This document shows positions 41,501 through 55,468 of a DNA stretch of 64,000 bases, piece after piece. This DNA is from Litomosoides sigmodontis (taxonomy: Eukaryota; Nematoda; Chromadorea; Rhabditida; Onchocercidae). Under the pieces are notes generated by a model. The model searched no databases. It was not told the DNA's origin and was given only the letters and a program-made list of their open reading frames with translations. Each line of letters starts with the position of its first letter. The first letter of the stretch is position 1. A program made the translations under genes and the position numbers. The stretch lies in assembly GCA_963070105.1 (NCBI GenBank), contig OY718807.1:6242983-6306982 (forward strand), given 5' to 3'.

Positions 41501-43528
41501 ATGAAGGTGATAAAGGGAGTCGCGGGTTTCCGAACCAATCCCATAAACATATCGTTTACCTTTGAAAGTTACCAGATATCTATCTTTTACTTTCAATGAC
41601 CATTCCGCCTGAAATCGTAATTTGATAGTTCTTATAAAATGTGGCACTTTTTTTACTTTCATACTGCACAGTTTTATGTACCTCACAAAAATGACAAGTT
41701 AATGATTTATAGGCTCATTTAATTCATAAGCAAGTACACTGAGCATAACTTCTCAATAAAAGCATGGAATTTATACATCTACATTGTAGTAAAACAACTT
41801 GTTTATGAATTTGAAACTAACCTTTACTGTCGTTCGTAATGGATGTTCCTTATGGAACAGTGGAAAGGATAGATCAAAATTCTCCCTGAATATCTGAAAT
41901 CTTTCAAAAAAAAGTTACATTAGAGGTAAAGTTATTTTTCCCCAAAAAGATGAATAAATAAAGCAATTACAAGAATATTTAGAAAAATAACCCGGCTATT
42001 TGCGCTGGCACGAGCAATAAGAGCATAGCCTGTATCAAAACCAAGATCATGATCCGAATAATCCGGATATGTTCCATGATAGAGATTAAATATAATATGA
42101 TTGCGTCCGTGGTTCCAAATTTCAGTCGGTAAACTTCCAATCAATTCATTAACATATTTTACATAATTTTTGCTAAAAATACAGGATAAAATTTTTAATA
42201 AAACTGGAAAATGATTTAAAAACAAAAATGGTGAGGAGTGATAATTAATGAGCGAATTCACAGCTATGATTAAATCCCTTGCATGAAATAACAAATAAAA
42301 ATAAGAAATACTAAATTTTCAAATCTTTTAGCTAAATGTTTTAATTAACAAAAAACTACTCTAATAATCTGACGACCACTCCTTACAACATTCCACAAAA
42401 CTCAACCACAAAACAAAACGATAGGCATAAATACCTTCGCCTATCCCTATCCACGGTATCAATGCTCAAAACAAACAAACAAGCCTTTTGTGGATCATCG
42501 GTATAATACACACTTTCTCGTATAACCTATAATTTTAGTCAAAAATTTATCTGATTATAGTATTCAAACAAGCATTAGGGGTGTGAATGCACATCAAACT
42601 GAGTGGAAAATAATCTTGAACAAAATGACTCAAAGAAAATCAGTTGTCTACTGAAACAATGTTTGATTATTCAATTTCCGATAAACAATCTATTCTCGAA
42701 ACCTGTGTCTCTATTTTCTACTTTATTCATGGAAAGTCAATTATTTTCCGGTTTAGCAGAGTTATACACTCATTAAAACATGATGTCAAGTGTAAGATCC
42801 TACTTTCAAAACGTTGCTGTATACGATAGACATAGATGAGCTATTATCCGACGGATAAACATATACACGAAATTCATCGCGCGTTAAACACCGTGATAAG
42901 TCGAAGCATTCCGACATCGTGCATTCAGAAATCCTTCAGAAAAAGTAAATTTATATAATGAATAATGCTAGCAAATTATACATAGTTTCACTATTGCTAG
43001 AAGGCAAAACAAAACCTTTTTAATTATTTTTTGACTCTTATGTTTAAAGCTTAAATGATATACACCTAGATAAAAGCACAATTTAACTTAAAAGATATAT
43101 ATATATAAACTACAGATGTATAGTTACAGGTCGAATAATAAATCAATAGCTCATTTCCTAGAATCGTTTAATCACTTATCGTATCTCTTACTAATAAAAC
43201 ATTATCTACCGTCAATAGAACACATTATCTATCGAATGAAAATACACAGATTTTCTTTCGCAGTAAAACTAGGAAATTGAAAACTGTTTGACAAAAATTG
43301 CCACACTCTAACACCTAATAATTTTATTATGTAGAATTATTGAACAGACTTGATAGGCCATTCCTCGGCATGATATGATGTCTGAATGGTCAGCAATTCC
43401 AACTCAGTGATATATGATGGTGCTGCAGGCAGTTTTGATGTTAGCATGAGATAACACCGGTAACCAATAAATGATCCCAACAGAAGCAGAAAAAATCCCA
43501 GTAGCAAATAACGTCCAGTGGCTTTCAT
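38531..43528 (-). CDS. rib-1: Exostosin-1 (EXT1/RIB-1) heparan sulfate polymerase subunit with degenerate GT64 domain
   Basis: Heparan sulfate chain polymerase of the Golgi, type II membrane protein. Exons, 5' to 3': 43528-43350, 42933-42804, 42526-42435, 42172-41992, 41893-41822, 41608-41400, 41025-40824, 40631-40512, 40452-40255, 39903-39814, 39671 to about 39498, about 39392 to 39187, 39081-38889 and 38668-38531, about 720 residues (human EXT1 is 746). Residues about 7-29 are the signal anchor. The GT47 exostosin domain spans about 65-400 with near-identical EXT1 motifs: [57 protein letters not shown] and [11 protein letters not shown]. The GT64 half follows ([24 protein letters not shown]) but its DXD position reads LDER and the CED position reads CFT. 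C. elegans RIB-1 lacks the GT64 half altogether. The junction between exons 11 and 12 is unresolved in phase. EXT2 is excluded by the EXT1-specific motifs. Confidence 0.92.
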
Positions 43529-44493
43529 TGCTTTTTGATGCCAAGTACCCTTTTCAACGGTCAGTCAAACCGTCAGCTAATCTCTGATTCACATGTTGAG
43601 CTGCAATCAACATTCCACTACCACACAAAACGAACCTGAAAATAGCACGTCATCACAACAGCGAGAAATAAATTCGTCAGCAGTGTATTCTTCTCACATC
43701 ACACACATCAGTCCGTAACGAAACCACTCTCTCACGTCATATACCGCCCCCGACATGGTCCGATAACACTTCTCGCATCTTCTGACGGCTGTTACGACAC
43801 TACAAACGAACGTGTGAACGTTAGTTACTCGTATTAAGACGCTATGAAAATTATGTCTCACTCCATAAGGAATTTTTCTAGAAATGACGACGTTCTTCTC
43901 CTGCTCTCTTTCAACAAATGGTAAAAAAGCAAAGTAGAAAAATGGAACTAACAACAAATTTCTCTCTCTATTACTACTTCACTACCGTTTTATTGCCTTC
44001 CAGTTCAAATTTAAGTTCAAATAAGGTAAATTTAAATTTATCATCAAGCATTTTCGAAGCATTTAAAATTTAAGACTACAAATAAATCCGAAATATGCGC
44101 TAGTTCAAGTGGTTGGGATTAATTTGGAATTCATTTATAATACAAGAATTTAGAATTGATTTATTTCGTCCTTTAATTTAATATTTTTTTGCATTATCGC
44201 GTTGATTATAATTTCTGCAAATTTTCGTTTGCAATTTTAAAAGCACCGTAGGAAGTTTATCAAAAATTTCAGAAATCCCTATCAAAGTATACGTAGCATA
44301 AACAGATATTACGTGATGTAAGAATTTCTACTCATTACACTGCTCAAGTCCTTGTCGATCATAGAGCGGTCGAAATTCTGCAAACGTCAAGTCTCATTTT
44401 GTGAAATTTAGTCTAATTTAATTGAATGATAGCACAAACACTTTTACTACGATTAGGTCATCAGTGATCAGCAGAAACATTTCACAGTCGTTC
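43529..44493. other. 5' flank of the EXT1/rib-1 gene
   Basis: No separate gene supported. A minus-strand frame at 43694-43957 is open but has no motif. Promoter or trans-splice signals for the EXT1 gene should lie here; no clear TTTCAG-type acceptor was found directly before its ATG. Confidence 0.4.
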
Positions 44494-44530
44494 CCAGCAA
44501 TGGTCAGTCAGTATGACTGACCATTGCTGG
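44494..44530. repeat. Perfect 17-bp inverted repeat with 3-nt loop
   Basis: The left arm 44494-44510 (CCAGCAATGGTCAGTCA) and the right arm 44514-44530 are exact reverse complements separated by GTA. The arms are of balanced base composition, so the match is not an AT-rich accident. It lies about 1 kb upstream of the EXT1 start codon. It could form a stem-loop in DNA or RNA; no mature small RNA can be inferred. Confidence 0.9.
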
Positions 44531-46040
44531 TTGTACGATTGTTGACAATGTGATATCAAAGAAGTCGGATATGTTTACTATTTGTACCGAATTTGTGCAA
44601 CGGTTTATTAAGCTTAATGCTAACTTCGGATGACTGTTAAACTACTGAAATATGATGCCCGGTGAATCAATTTTCCGCTAAAGCGTGGATCGATTGTGGT
44701 TAGCATATGAAGTGAAGTGGACGGTGTTCAGAGTAAATTTAAATGTAAGAAACAGTCGACCTGGATGGTCGCCCAACTGTTTGCTAGAGGATAGCATGCA
44801 ATACTATGCAGTGTAAAGATCTACAAAGCGATCCGACTTCATTCATTACTACATTTTTACAAAGCAGTCCGAAGAAGTAGGAATTTTGCGTGTAGCAGTA
44901 GTAGTAGTAAGGCGTGCGAAAATTACACTACAACATTCTGATGTCCCGACTGGGAGAGGGGAAGCCCCTCGTCTACGATTCCGATGTAATTCCATCTTTG
45001 TGGCGTGTTACGTGCACACGTGTCTTCCACTAATGTGGCAGTTGTTGAAATAGTGAAGTAATTGTCACTTGCACTTGGTGATGCGTGGAGGAACGTCTAT
45101 CAGTAATGAAATCTTCAGCTCAATGCAGCACCTCAATGATTTTAAGGAGAAAGCGAACATCTGATCGACAACGAAATCATCAATAATTGACAGCCTTCTC
45201 CACTTCACATAAAGAATGATAGGGTAACAGTACTGATAGCGTCTTCTCATGGTGTTAGTGATAGCGATAATGCTAACGAACGATAGCATGATTTCTTGTT
45301 GGCATAGGAAATGGTGGATTTCAAAAGTTTCACTCTCATTTTCAAAAAAATTAGCATAAAATGACCATGGAAAGAAAGGGAAAGAGGAGAAATGAATTTT
45401 ACATGGAGTAAAGTGTGTTCGTCGAAGTGTGCGATTGAGAAAGAAGAATGCAAAAGATAAGGTATTGAAGTGAGAAGAGACGGAGGAGAGGTGGGAGTAG
45501 GATCGACTGGCAGTTGATAAAAGTGATATGATTAAGACTGACGAAAAGATGGAGGCAAATGTAGGAAACGGTATCTGTGCCCCTCTTCATGCTACTACAA
45601 TACTGATGTTAGCGATGACGGCGGTGATAATGATAACGATGGTGATGATGACGATGATGGTGGCGCTGATGAAGGTTGCAATGGCGCAGTGCTATAGGAT
45701 TGCTATGTCTGCTATATACTTGTTCATTTCATATCATTTCCATTCCGTTAACTGATAATGGCCATCACCACATTCAGTAAGATGGAACCACAATAGCAAT
45801 AATTCTGTTGATGTGACGATGATGATAGTGATAATTACAATTACTGATGATAGTGATGTTGCTGTTGTTGGTGGTGATGGCGGTGATTGTCTAGGCGTCC
45901 CTGTCCTCTCAGCCAATCACCTAATTCAAATCATTGCAGCAGGTGATGAATATTTCACAAATTTACTCCTCAAATCTGTCACATCCGCCCTTTCATACTA
46001 CCTTTTTCACTTTATTGCTTTTTCATTTTAGCTGCCCGTC

Positions 46041-46079
46041 CTTCTCTCTCCCTCTCTCTCTCTCCCTCTGTGTGTGTGT
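46041..46079. repeat. (CT)n followed by (GT)n
   Basis: CTCTCTCCCTCTCTCTC tract followed directly by GTGTGTGTG. Simple repeat. Confidence 0.85.
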
Positions 46080-46529
46080 TGAATTCATTTATGTATGAAC
46101 AAATTACACTAATTATATTCGCTTTTTATATGAAAGTGTAAGATTAATAATAGTATAAGTAACTGTAATAGCGATGGTAATTAATGAAAGCAAATAATGC
46201 GTGAAGGAAATTTCAAGCAATGAGATTCATTCGAAACTGTTTGAGAGTGGGAATTGATATTGTACTGTCATTTCATTGATTTAATTACAATTCCACAATG
46301 TGTTGCATATTTCATTTTACTTCATCTGCTCTCTTTTCCATTCAGAAAAATTAAAATGCAACATGTAGCTTTATATGATGAAATATAGAAATGTGATGAT
46401 TCGCGCTTGAGGATAGGAAGTAAGTAGTAATGGTGTGCTGAGAAATGATAATAAAATTTACAATTAACAACTTTAAATTAAAAAAAATTTCAGTCATCGA
46501 TTAGAGTGTTTCTGATCTTCTCGTAAACA

Positions 46530-46566
46530 AAAAATTAATTAAGCAAAAAAAGCTTAATTAATTTTT
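46530..46566. repeat. AT-rich 15-bp inverted repeat
   Basis: AAAAATTAATTAAGC (46530-46544) and GCTTAATTAATTTTT (46552-46566) are exact reverse complements around an A7 loop. Confidence 0.85.
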
Positions 46567-47787
46567 CGTCATTTTTCTCATCGTTATTGGTGAATTGAAT
46601 TTTTACTTGAAATATCATAGTTATTGGTTGCTTGTAGAAATGCTCATTAGTATATCATTACTTATCGCATTACTACGTGAATTCAACAGCGTAACGCTAT
46701 CAGTGCATTCCTTACGTGTGATTTCAAGCAGTATCGCACCCATCATTTGCTCGTAAAACTTCAAAGGACGTGAAATATAAAATTGATAGCGAACGTGTGA
46801 AAGTTATCAGTCATCAAGTAAGCGCAAACGACGCTTACATTTGAGCAATTCTTGATAACGACAGAATTATACTGTTCGTTGCAAAGAATTTACCCGTTTC
46901 ACATCGTTTTTTTTTCCGCTCATCCTTTGCCATCCTTTTCTGATTTTTCAAGGACAATTAGTATGATATGAAATTAAAACTGTACTGCAACTATTGATCC
47001 AATGGAACTAGTTCTCGGTTTTTTCCTTTTCCTCAAACAAAATTTATGAATTTATATACGGTCAGTAACGTGATTTCCTACATCTTTTTATCTCTTCCAT
47101 TGCTATACGTTCAAAAGTCACTTGTCGAAATTCAACATTTCACATTTTTTGATTAAATTTTTTTTTACATATTTATTATTATCACAGCACATTAAGGTCA
47201 GTAAAAGAAAAAAAAATTGATTTGCTGAAAATTTATCCGACAATTCAAGGAAATGATGGTAGCAGTGGTCAAATTGATTTCATTTCTCCTATCGATTACA
47301 ACAAATGAATGAAATGATATTTTAATTAATTATTAGAAGTTTAATTTCGTGGATGATGAGTTAAATTATTTGTGCATATTTTATGTACCGTACTCGTCGT
47401 CAACCATCCAACAAGTACATCGTCAATTTTTATTGTAGACGACCACCTGAATGCATACTGTAGCGGAAGAACATGAAAGCATCGATGCTACTTGACAATG
47501 ATAATTGAGAAGAGTGTGACGATCGAACGGATGACGAGAAATGCTTTCCTTTTTTTCTTCCTTTTTTCTTTAAGAAAAAAAGAAGGAAAGAAGAAAAAAT
47601 TTTTATTTAAAAATTCTCAATGCAAAATGAATTACCGCATTTACCTAACCAATCGTTTCGCTTTCTTTCAATTTTTATAGATTTCTTCTCTCGCTGACTA
47701 CACTAATTGGCTTAGCGAAATGAAACTCGTTTTTATTTCGAGTAATACCCACCCCATCAAATAGTACCTTATCAATAGTAGCATAAT

Positions 47788-47894
47788 AACAACAACACCG
47801 TCAACAACAACAACAACAACAACAACAACTACTACTACTACTACTACTACCGCTACTACTACTACTACTACTAGTAGTACTACTACTACTACTA
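47788..47894. repeat. Compound (CAA)n-(CTA)n microsatellite
   Basis: (CAA)n runs to about 47829 and changes directly into (CTA)n, which is interrupted by CCG and by a CTAGTAGTAC inversion. Confidence 0.95.
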
Positions 47895-49286
47895 TCGGGT
47901 ATAGTAGAAGCTGAAAACATTGAGAAGACAGGAATGAGGAAATGAAATATTTTAGAGGAAAATGTGTGAGAAATGAGGAGAAGAAAGAGAAGGATAAAAA
48001 GAAGGTCAGATTATTTCATAAAATGTTGTTTAACGTAATTTTCATTTCGATGACTTCTCACTGAACAACACCGACATTAGCATTGGTATAATTCTAATTT
48101 GCATTACACCTCAAAAGTTTTAAAATTTGCCGTTTTGCTCAATTTTATAACTAATAAGTTTGTAGCACAACGATAAGTCATATGGGTATGTGTGGAAACA
48201 AAATTGTCATTTTCATTTTAGTGCAATTTCTCTCTTCGAAAAATGAATTGCTCCTCCATTTTTGCTTGTCTTATTTTCATCAGTTGATTGCTTGTTACTC
48301 TCTTTAATTAGGAGTGTTGATGGATGAAATTGAAATTAAATATATAAATAGCAAGCAAACATTACGTGATACCATAATATGATTTAATCGTTGCAAAAGA
48401 TGATATGTAAAATATGCTAAGTATTATATCTATCATCAATCGTAATTTTTCCGCCAATAGATCTGTGAGTGCATGAACATAAATTTCAGCTTCATTTTTC
48501 TAAAAAAAATTGAAGTTGCATAAAAAGGTTGCATAATTTTTTCCTCTTTAATAATAACTTGTCAATGCTACAACTATCGTAATTTTTAGGCATAGCAATT
48601 TAAATGAAATCCAAGCATATTTGCTAAATGTCTTAATTTAAATTGCATAAGTTACTTAGCTTAAATGTGTCATTTACTATTCGTTGCTATCGATTTGACT
48701 AAAATTTATTATCAACAATTGCTAACCTTCTCATATCAATCGGTTGCTGTACTTCGCATAAACTTATTTGCTCAAAAATTTCATATCTTTTTAGTGTTTG
48801 AGAAATTAAATTATTTTTTATTGTTGTTATATTTCACAAAATTAATGCATAAAAAACTCAAAACAAACAAATAAGTAAATTGATAAACAAAATTAGAGGA
48901 ATTTTTTGCATTTGAAATGTAAATTATAACTTTATATTCGCATTAAAGTAAATTTATTATTGAATGAAAATTTTGATTATTACTAAAATGGAAGCATTGT
49001 TAGTATAGCGTAGCGACTGAGAGAATTAATGATAAGTTCATCTTAGAAGGTAGTTAATTACAATAAAACAAGCAATTACGGTTAGATGGAAGGAGAGGGA
49101 CGTTGCAACGATAGATGGAAAATGCCCATTTATCATCGCTGTTTTAATCAGACAAAGGTAAATGTCGAGTTGACTGCGTTTTTGTTTTTTTTCCCTTTCT
49201 TCTTTCTATCATTATCACTTCTCTTTCTCCTTCCTTCTCACTTCATTATTATGTGATTTGATGATCAGAAAAGTGGTTTGAAGAAT

Positions 49287-49291
<5 letters not shown>

Positions 49292-49323
<32 letters not shown>
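49292..49323. repeat. (GA)n microsatellite
   Basis: About 32 bases of alternating GA on the plus strand. Confidence 0.95.
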
Positions 49324-49326
<3 letters not shown>

Positions 49327-52300
49327 GAATGAGAGAGCACAAACGATGAATTTTTTTTCAGGTATGCCACTTAAAGATGTTGAAATTATTATTTTTTCTT
49401 TTTTAATTGCGTTATCCTTTAATTTGCCTTTAATTATTATTAGATTTAGAAAATATCCATGCTACGTGATAGTAATAACAACGAAACGGAAAGGAGAGGA
49501 GATGGCAGAGAGGGATTTAATAATGAGCGATACATGGTGATTTGATTCAGCCTGATTAGTAATTTCCCTTTCTCTTGCATCTTTTATCGTTTAATTGCGT
49601 AAATTTTTCATGGTTAAAAAGATACCGCTTGGTCGATTATGTCACTATCATTTTCGGTCTAAGTGTGATAGGTTAAAATGACGCAATCGTTATGGACTTC
49701 AACCCAATAAAGTTTCTCTCTCTTCCTCCCTCTCCTTCTGTCTCTTTAGTGTGTGCATATGTTTGTAGAGATTTAATTGGCATTATAAGCTGATATTGTG
49801 TACATAACAGATTACCGTATACAATTGTGTAAAATTAAGTAAGTACATAATCCATCTATTAGGGAAGAAGGAAAGAAGCAGCGAAATGATAAACATTGAA
49901 ATAGCATAAGTCGAATAGAAAGTAACATAGAATATTGAATAAAAATTGAAATTTATATATATATATATTAATTATAACAAACAGTAAAAATAGAAAAAAC
50001 AAAATATGTGCGGCAATGAACGAATTTTAAAAATTTTATTAAAAAAATTGCAATTAATTTACTTACGATTATTTAATGTGTTTCTAATATTTGTATAAAT
50101 GCATATATTTCGTAGATATTTTAGTATTTATGATTAGGAGCGTATACATTTATATGCATGTATTGATGATAACTGATTATCGGATGAATCATAAACAATT
50201 AATTTACGACGTACGTAAAGCGTTATGGATGCGAGTACTTTTTGTAACGCATAATTACTGCACCAAATTACGCCGATTTTTAGTAGCTATATCGATTGAC
50301 AAGTCGGTCATATCACATATTACGTGATGTTATTTGTGACAATCGTAGTTTAACTAACTGTACTATAGTTTTACTAAAATGCGTGGGAGGATTTGTTGAT
50401 TGCTGTTGCAAAGAATTCGTTGCTTTTTCTTTGTGTGGTGCGTGGCAGTCAAAGGGTAGGAATATTTTTTGCATAAAAAAAATGAAATAAAATAAAGTAA
50501 TGTTGATATTGAATTGTGATATTGATGATGATAGTGATAATGATGACGACTGATGGCGCAATTGAGCGCAGATCAAGTCCAGTGATAACAGCTTCTATCT
50601 GACATTTCTGCCGTTCGCTTCGAAAATCAGCTGGACCGAAAACAGCAGCATCGTCATCCATACAGCATTTGCACCTTTTCATTTTTAATTACCGTTTCAT
50701 ACTTAATTCAGCTTGTTTCATTTCATTTCCTCATTGCTCTTCAAAGTGTGTGAAGTGGCGAGGGCGAGAAAACCGAAAGTATCAGTTGATGAAAGGACGA
50801 GGAAGAGGGATGGATTAGATGTGATAGAGCTGAATTGTAGACTAAGGGGACTTTTCCGCTCACTTTTCGGCATGATTTATGTAATCTCTAATTTCATTAT
50901 TTACTCCCTTCCAAATCACTCTTAGATGAATAATAATAATTCGTTCAATCAGAGAAGAAAAAGAATAATTACTTCCGCCACTTCTAATTTATCATTTTAT
51001 CAGTACACTTGAGGGCATCGAATAGTAATGGTCTATTGCTGGTGGAACGAGATGAAGTAGTTAGTAGTAGCAGTAGCAGTAGCAGTAGTACGGGAAAGTT
51101 TTTCCTCTCCTTGCATAATAATTGCTGACTAAATTGAAATGATCCGGTTAGCAGTTGTTGAAGATAAATAAGAAAGTTAATTTGTGCAACAGCCAGACAG
51201 CTTCTTCTATTCGAGATAGTTTTAAAATTTCTGAAATATTATTCATTTCAAATTTTCAATCAGTAAACAATATAATTAGCAGCAACCGATTGCTTAGATT
51301 AGTTTCGACTGAATGAAATGATTTAGCGATCTCATATTATCGTCAATCGCTTTCAGCAAAATCTATGCATTTATTCAATCTTCTACTACTACCATCGCTA
51401 TAGCTGCTGTTATCACTAAAGCAATGTTTATCACTGGGGAAGTATCGTTCATAGAACAGACGAGTGGTACCTTTATGATCGTACTGATTCAATCTATCAC
51501 CAGGCATTCAGTTATACCTAAATTTCCAACTGCATACAAGTATACTCTAACGTAATATTGCTTGCTGATTGGGAGGTACGGTAATTAATTAATGAAAGTA
51601 TCTATGATAACGGAACGTCATGCTACGCTTCCAAAGATTGAAATCCTCAAGTGATGCCAAATCACTGACTGCTTCCTCTCTTCATCAATCAATCTTTCCA
51701 TAATTTGTAGTATAAGTAACAGTGCTAGCAATAATAATAGCGGTAATAATAGTAGTGAGTGTTTAATGAAATGGCTTTTCTTAAACGGAAGGAAAAAAAG
51801 GTGAATAAAATTGGTGAATAGTGGCTCCAATGAATAGAAAGAGGTCTAAAAGCTGTCGAGTGTGATTTATTGATAGATGATCATTCATTTTTGAGATCAA
51901 CAAAATTTCTATCTAAATTAGGGTACAATCAGAGAAGATCATCATCGTCCAGTTAATCAGTCAGCATGGGTAGCCGTTTCATACTTCCTGAAATGCCGCA
52001 ATCAAAGGCATCTGAATGGGGAATTCACTGATGGCCATCACTGATAACAGGGCGAGACTGATTTCTTGAAGGTCATTAAACCATTGATGATCATCGATGA
52101 TGACGATCATCGGGCGGTAGTATTCATTTCACAACTTCTTCCTCCCTACAATCATTCACCGCCTCGCCTCACTCATCCTCCACTCCCTGTCCTCAATGGA
52201 AATCTTATCGACCACAATTTCTCATTTAAATTCATAATATAGCGCACGCCGAAAGAAAGAAAAAGAAGGAATTCCCTCAGTCATTTAATCATAAACGAGA

Positions 52301-52366
52301 AAATTAGCAAATTTCATTAAAATTCAACTTTTTTTTACTAGCAAAGTAATCATTATTTTTATTGTT

Positions 52367-52386
52367 GCGAGCGAGCGAGCGAGCGC
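52367..52386. repeat. (GCGA)n short repeat
   Basis: Five copies of a GCGA unit, notable because CpG-containing repeats are rare in this AT-rich sequence. Confidence 0.9.
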
Positions 52387-53299
52387 TTATTTCATTTGTT
52401 ACGCAAACATTAAGCACAAACCGTTTGACAAATAAATGTTTATCATTCAGCAAAAACATATCAAACACAGCGATATTGTCCGCAATTTCGAAATCCCAAA
52501 CACTTTCCTCGAGCTTTTCACTGCACTAAACAGTTATTTTCTGCTTCCAAATTAATTAAAATCTAATGAAAGTAAGGAAATAGTGCCGCAAGAGAGCTGT
52601 GAAAACATACAATAACAGTAACCATTGACAGTAATAATAATATCAATAAATCATAGCGATACTACCACCACACAATGGGAATAGTTGTTGCTATCACTAC
52701 GACTATTGTTGTTGCTGCTACGGTCGTAATTAACAATTATCGTAGACAATAATAAAAGTAAGTGTGTGCAGTGATGCACACTTAACTTGCCATCAAAAAC
52801 TGATATCGCAATCATTTCATGAGTAGTAGTAATGAGGAAATTTCAATTAGATAGCACAGCTCTTGCATTGCCTCGGCTATCGCTTCATCGATAATGCATT
52901 TAGGCATGGCGTACAATAAGCTATAGCAGTTTCTTCTTTTTTTTCCTCCTAGCTCTATTCTCCGAGCAGAAATTTCGATATCGGATGGACGATAGATAGG
53001 TTGGTTGGTTCGGTCGGCACAACTCGGAACCGTTTCCCAAATTCTACAACTATCACCGTCGTAGCAGCACTATCTCATCTCATCCCCACACTACCTACCT
53101 ACCACTGCCGTCGTCGGCACCAATTCCGCAATCACAACTATCACCACCAATTTCACCAGCACTTATCACTGCTACAATTTCATTGCATTTGCTTCATCGT
53201 GGTCCGTAGCGGCAACGAGCAAGCCACGAAGGATCAGTAGTAGCTAACACAAAAATTTAAATTTTCATTCCTTTTAATATTTCCTAGTAAAATATTTCA

Positions 53300-53420
53300 C
53301 CCTCTCTCCCTCTCTCTCTCTCTCTCTCTCCCTCTCTGGAGGGAAGAAAAGCGGAGAAGAGAGGGAGCGAAACTGAAGAGGAAAGAAAGGGTGAGAGAGA
53401 TGGGGGAGAGGGAAAAGGAA
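53300..53420. repeat. Polypyrimidine tract followed by polypurine tract
   Basis: A CT-only block (53300-53337) switches at once to a purine-rich block (53338 to about 53420). The two can pair imperfectly as a long hairpin. Confidence 0.85.
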
Positions 53421-53746
53421 CTCAACGATCCTTGAAAGATGACCGATTCTTACTTACCTTTTTTTTTCTTCTCCAAATTGGTCGAACTATTTCGTCGTAT
53501 TTGTAATGAATGGATCCGTTTTCATCGCGCATTTCACAATCACATTAATTCCATCATCCTTCCTTCTCAGTTTCAGTTGCTCTTCGGTTGCACAAATATT
53601 GACCTCTCAGTTATATGAGAAGTAGAAATTTGAAGCAATGATTAATTGTTATCAATTATTATGGGTGTAACTAAATTTCATTATCTTTTCCTCCTGCTGC
53701 TTCCTTCATTTTTTTCCATTTTAATATGACTGACGGGAGGAAGGAA

Positions 53747-53777
53747 ATGAATGAATGAATGAATGAATGAATGAATA
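53747..53777. repeat. (ATGA)n microsatellite
   Basis: About 31 bases of perfect tetranucleotide repeat. A shorter copy recurs at about 53811-53820. Confidence 0.95.
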
Positions 53778-55430
53778 ACTAGGAGAAAAGAGGAAGGAAG
53801 GAGGAAGTGAATGAATGAATCGTTGCAGCTTTCATATTATCATCCCTACAATCTTATTATCACTGATAGTATCAGTTCAGCTTGCACTTCCCTCCTAGCA
53901 CAGCAAAGAATTCGCTGAAAATTTGGAACAAATTGTTTAATATGATATAACAAAAATTTCCAATGAAATTTTTAGTAAATTAAACGACGACTGAGATGTT
54001 ATCTCGGAGAAAAAGCAAAGTTTATTTGACGAAATGAAAGTGAGCAGTAATTAATTAATTTTTATGCTTTAAACAATGTTTTTTTTTTCAAATACAAACT
54101 ATCATCATTTGCTATGTTTCACCACATCACACTTTCTAGCAGTATTTGAAATTGAATATATCAGAAACTAAATAAGAAAAGAAACAAAATGAACAACGCA
54201 TCGCATCAATGAATAAAACAATTTCCGTTATCATTTCAAGCACGCTAAAAGAGCCTTTACGTGGCACCCAAATCATATGTATGTATGTGTACATATATTA
54301 ATTGGTAATAAAAGTTTTCGATGAAAGGGCAGAAGATGCTGCATTTGAACTTTTTTGTCCTCATCTGCTGCTAGAGTGACCTTTCGACTAATGAGGAAGA
54401 TCGAAGATGAAGGGAGATATGAGTGAGTTAATTGAGTTGTATGCTAGGAATCCATCTGTCCATCTATCTCCTCCCGTTTGTCTTGCACTAATTGAGTGTC
54501 CGACCAGTCAAGGTTAACTGCCCTAGCAAACCTGAGTAATTTATCACTCATTCCAAATATTTCATAGTTACTATTGGATATCCACCCGTCCTTGGAATAT
54601 TTTGACATAAATGGCGACACTTTTGGTATTCCAATTTGCTATTATTAATTTGAAAATTTTTTCTCAAAAGAACAAATAAAGTATTTGTTTTACTAACTTT
54701 TTCGTCTATCATATTGTATTAAAGAAAAATGAGACTTACAAAAATATTTCTTTCTTATTTTTACAGACAGATAAATCTTCTCTATGAATCAGAAAAGAAG
54801 TGAAATTTGTTTGCAAAATCAATTTTTTAGATATTCAAGAAAGAAATTGATTAATTATCTTAGCTACAAACGGTATGAGAGAGTAAATGTTTGTTATGAA
54901 TTCATCTATAGAATTTTTCGAATTATTCTTTTTTGCTCGATTTTTCCATATTTTTCACTCATTTCAATTTTTCTTTTACTGAAATTCCGCGTTTTAAATT
55001 TAACGAACGAAAAAAATTGTTGGAAAAGAAATTGTTGAAAATATGTTAGTGATAATTTGCAGGTTGTTGTGTGGAAAAAAAACTGCACTGATAAGGTTGT
55101 TGATATGGGAATTGCTTAAAATAGGTTAATTGTTTGTTTGGCCGGTGGTCGACTTTGCTTTCTCCTTGTGAGTGAAGGAAGAAGTGAGGATGAAAGGGAT
55201 TGATGAATTGAATTAACAAATTAACTGGTTCATTAGTTAGTTAGTGTTGAATAGCGCGAGACAGCTGACTTCCCTGGTCATTTAACTAACCACTCGATAG
55301 GTTCACTGATTGCACATTTCGATTGCGGTAAATGAAAGAATTTGAGGATAATCGTAGTCGGACAGAAATGTTACTCATTCCAGGCTATCTCACTTAAACT
55401 TATAGCTCTCATTTAGTGGTCATCGTCGTG

Positions 55431-55468
55431 GCAGCAGTAGCAGCAGCAGCAGCAGCAGCAGTAGCAGT
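55431..55468. repeat. (GCA)n microsatellite
   Basis: GCA repeats with GTA interruptions. The poly-Ala/Val frame across it is not a gene. Confidence 0.95.
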
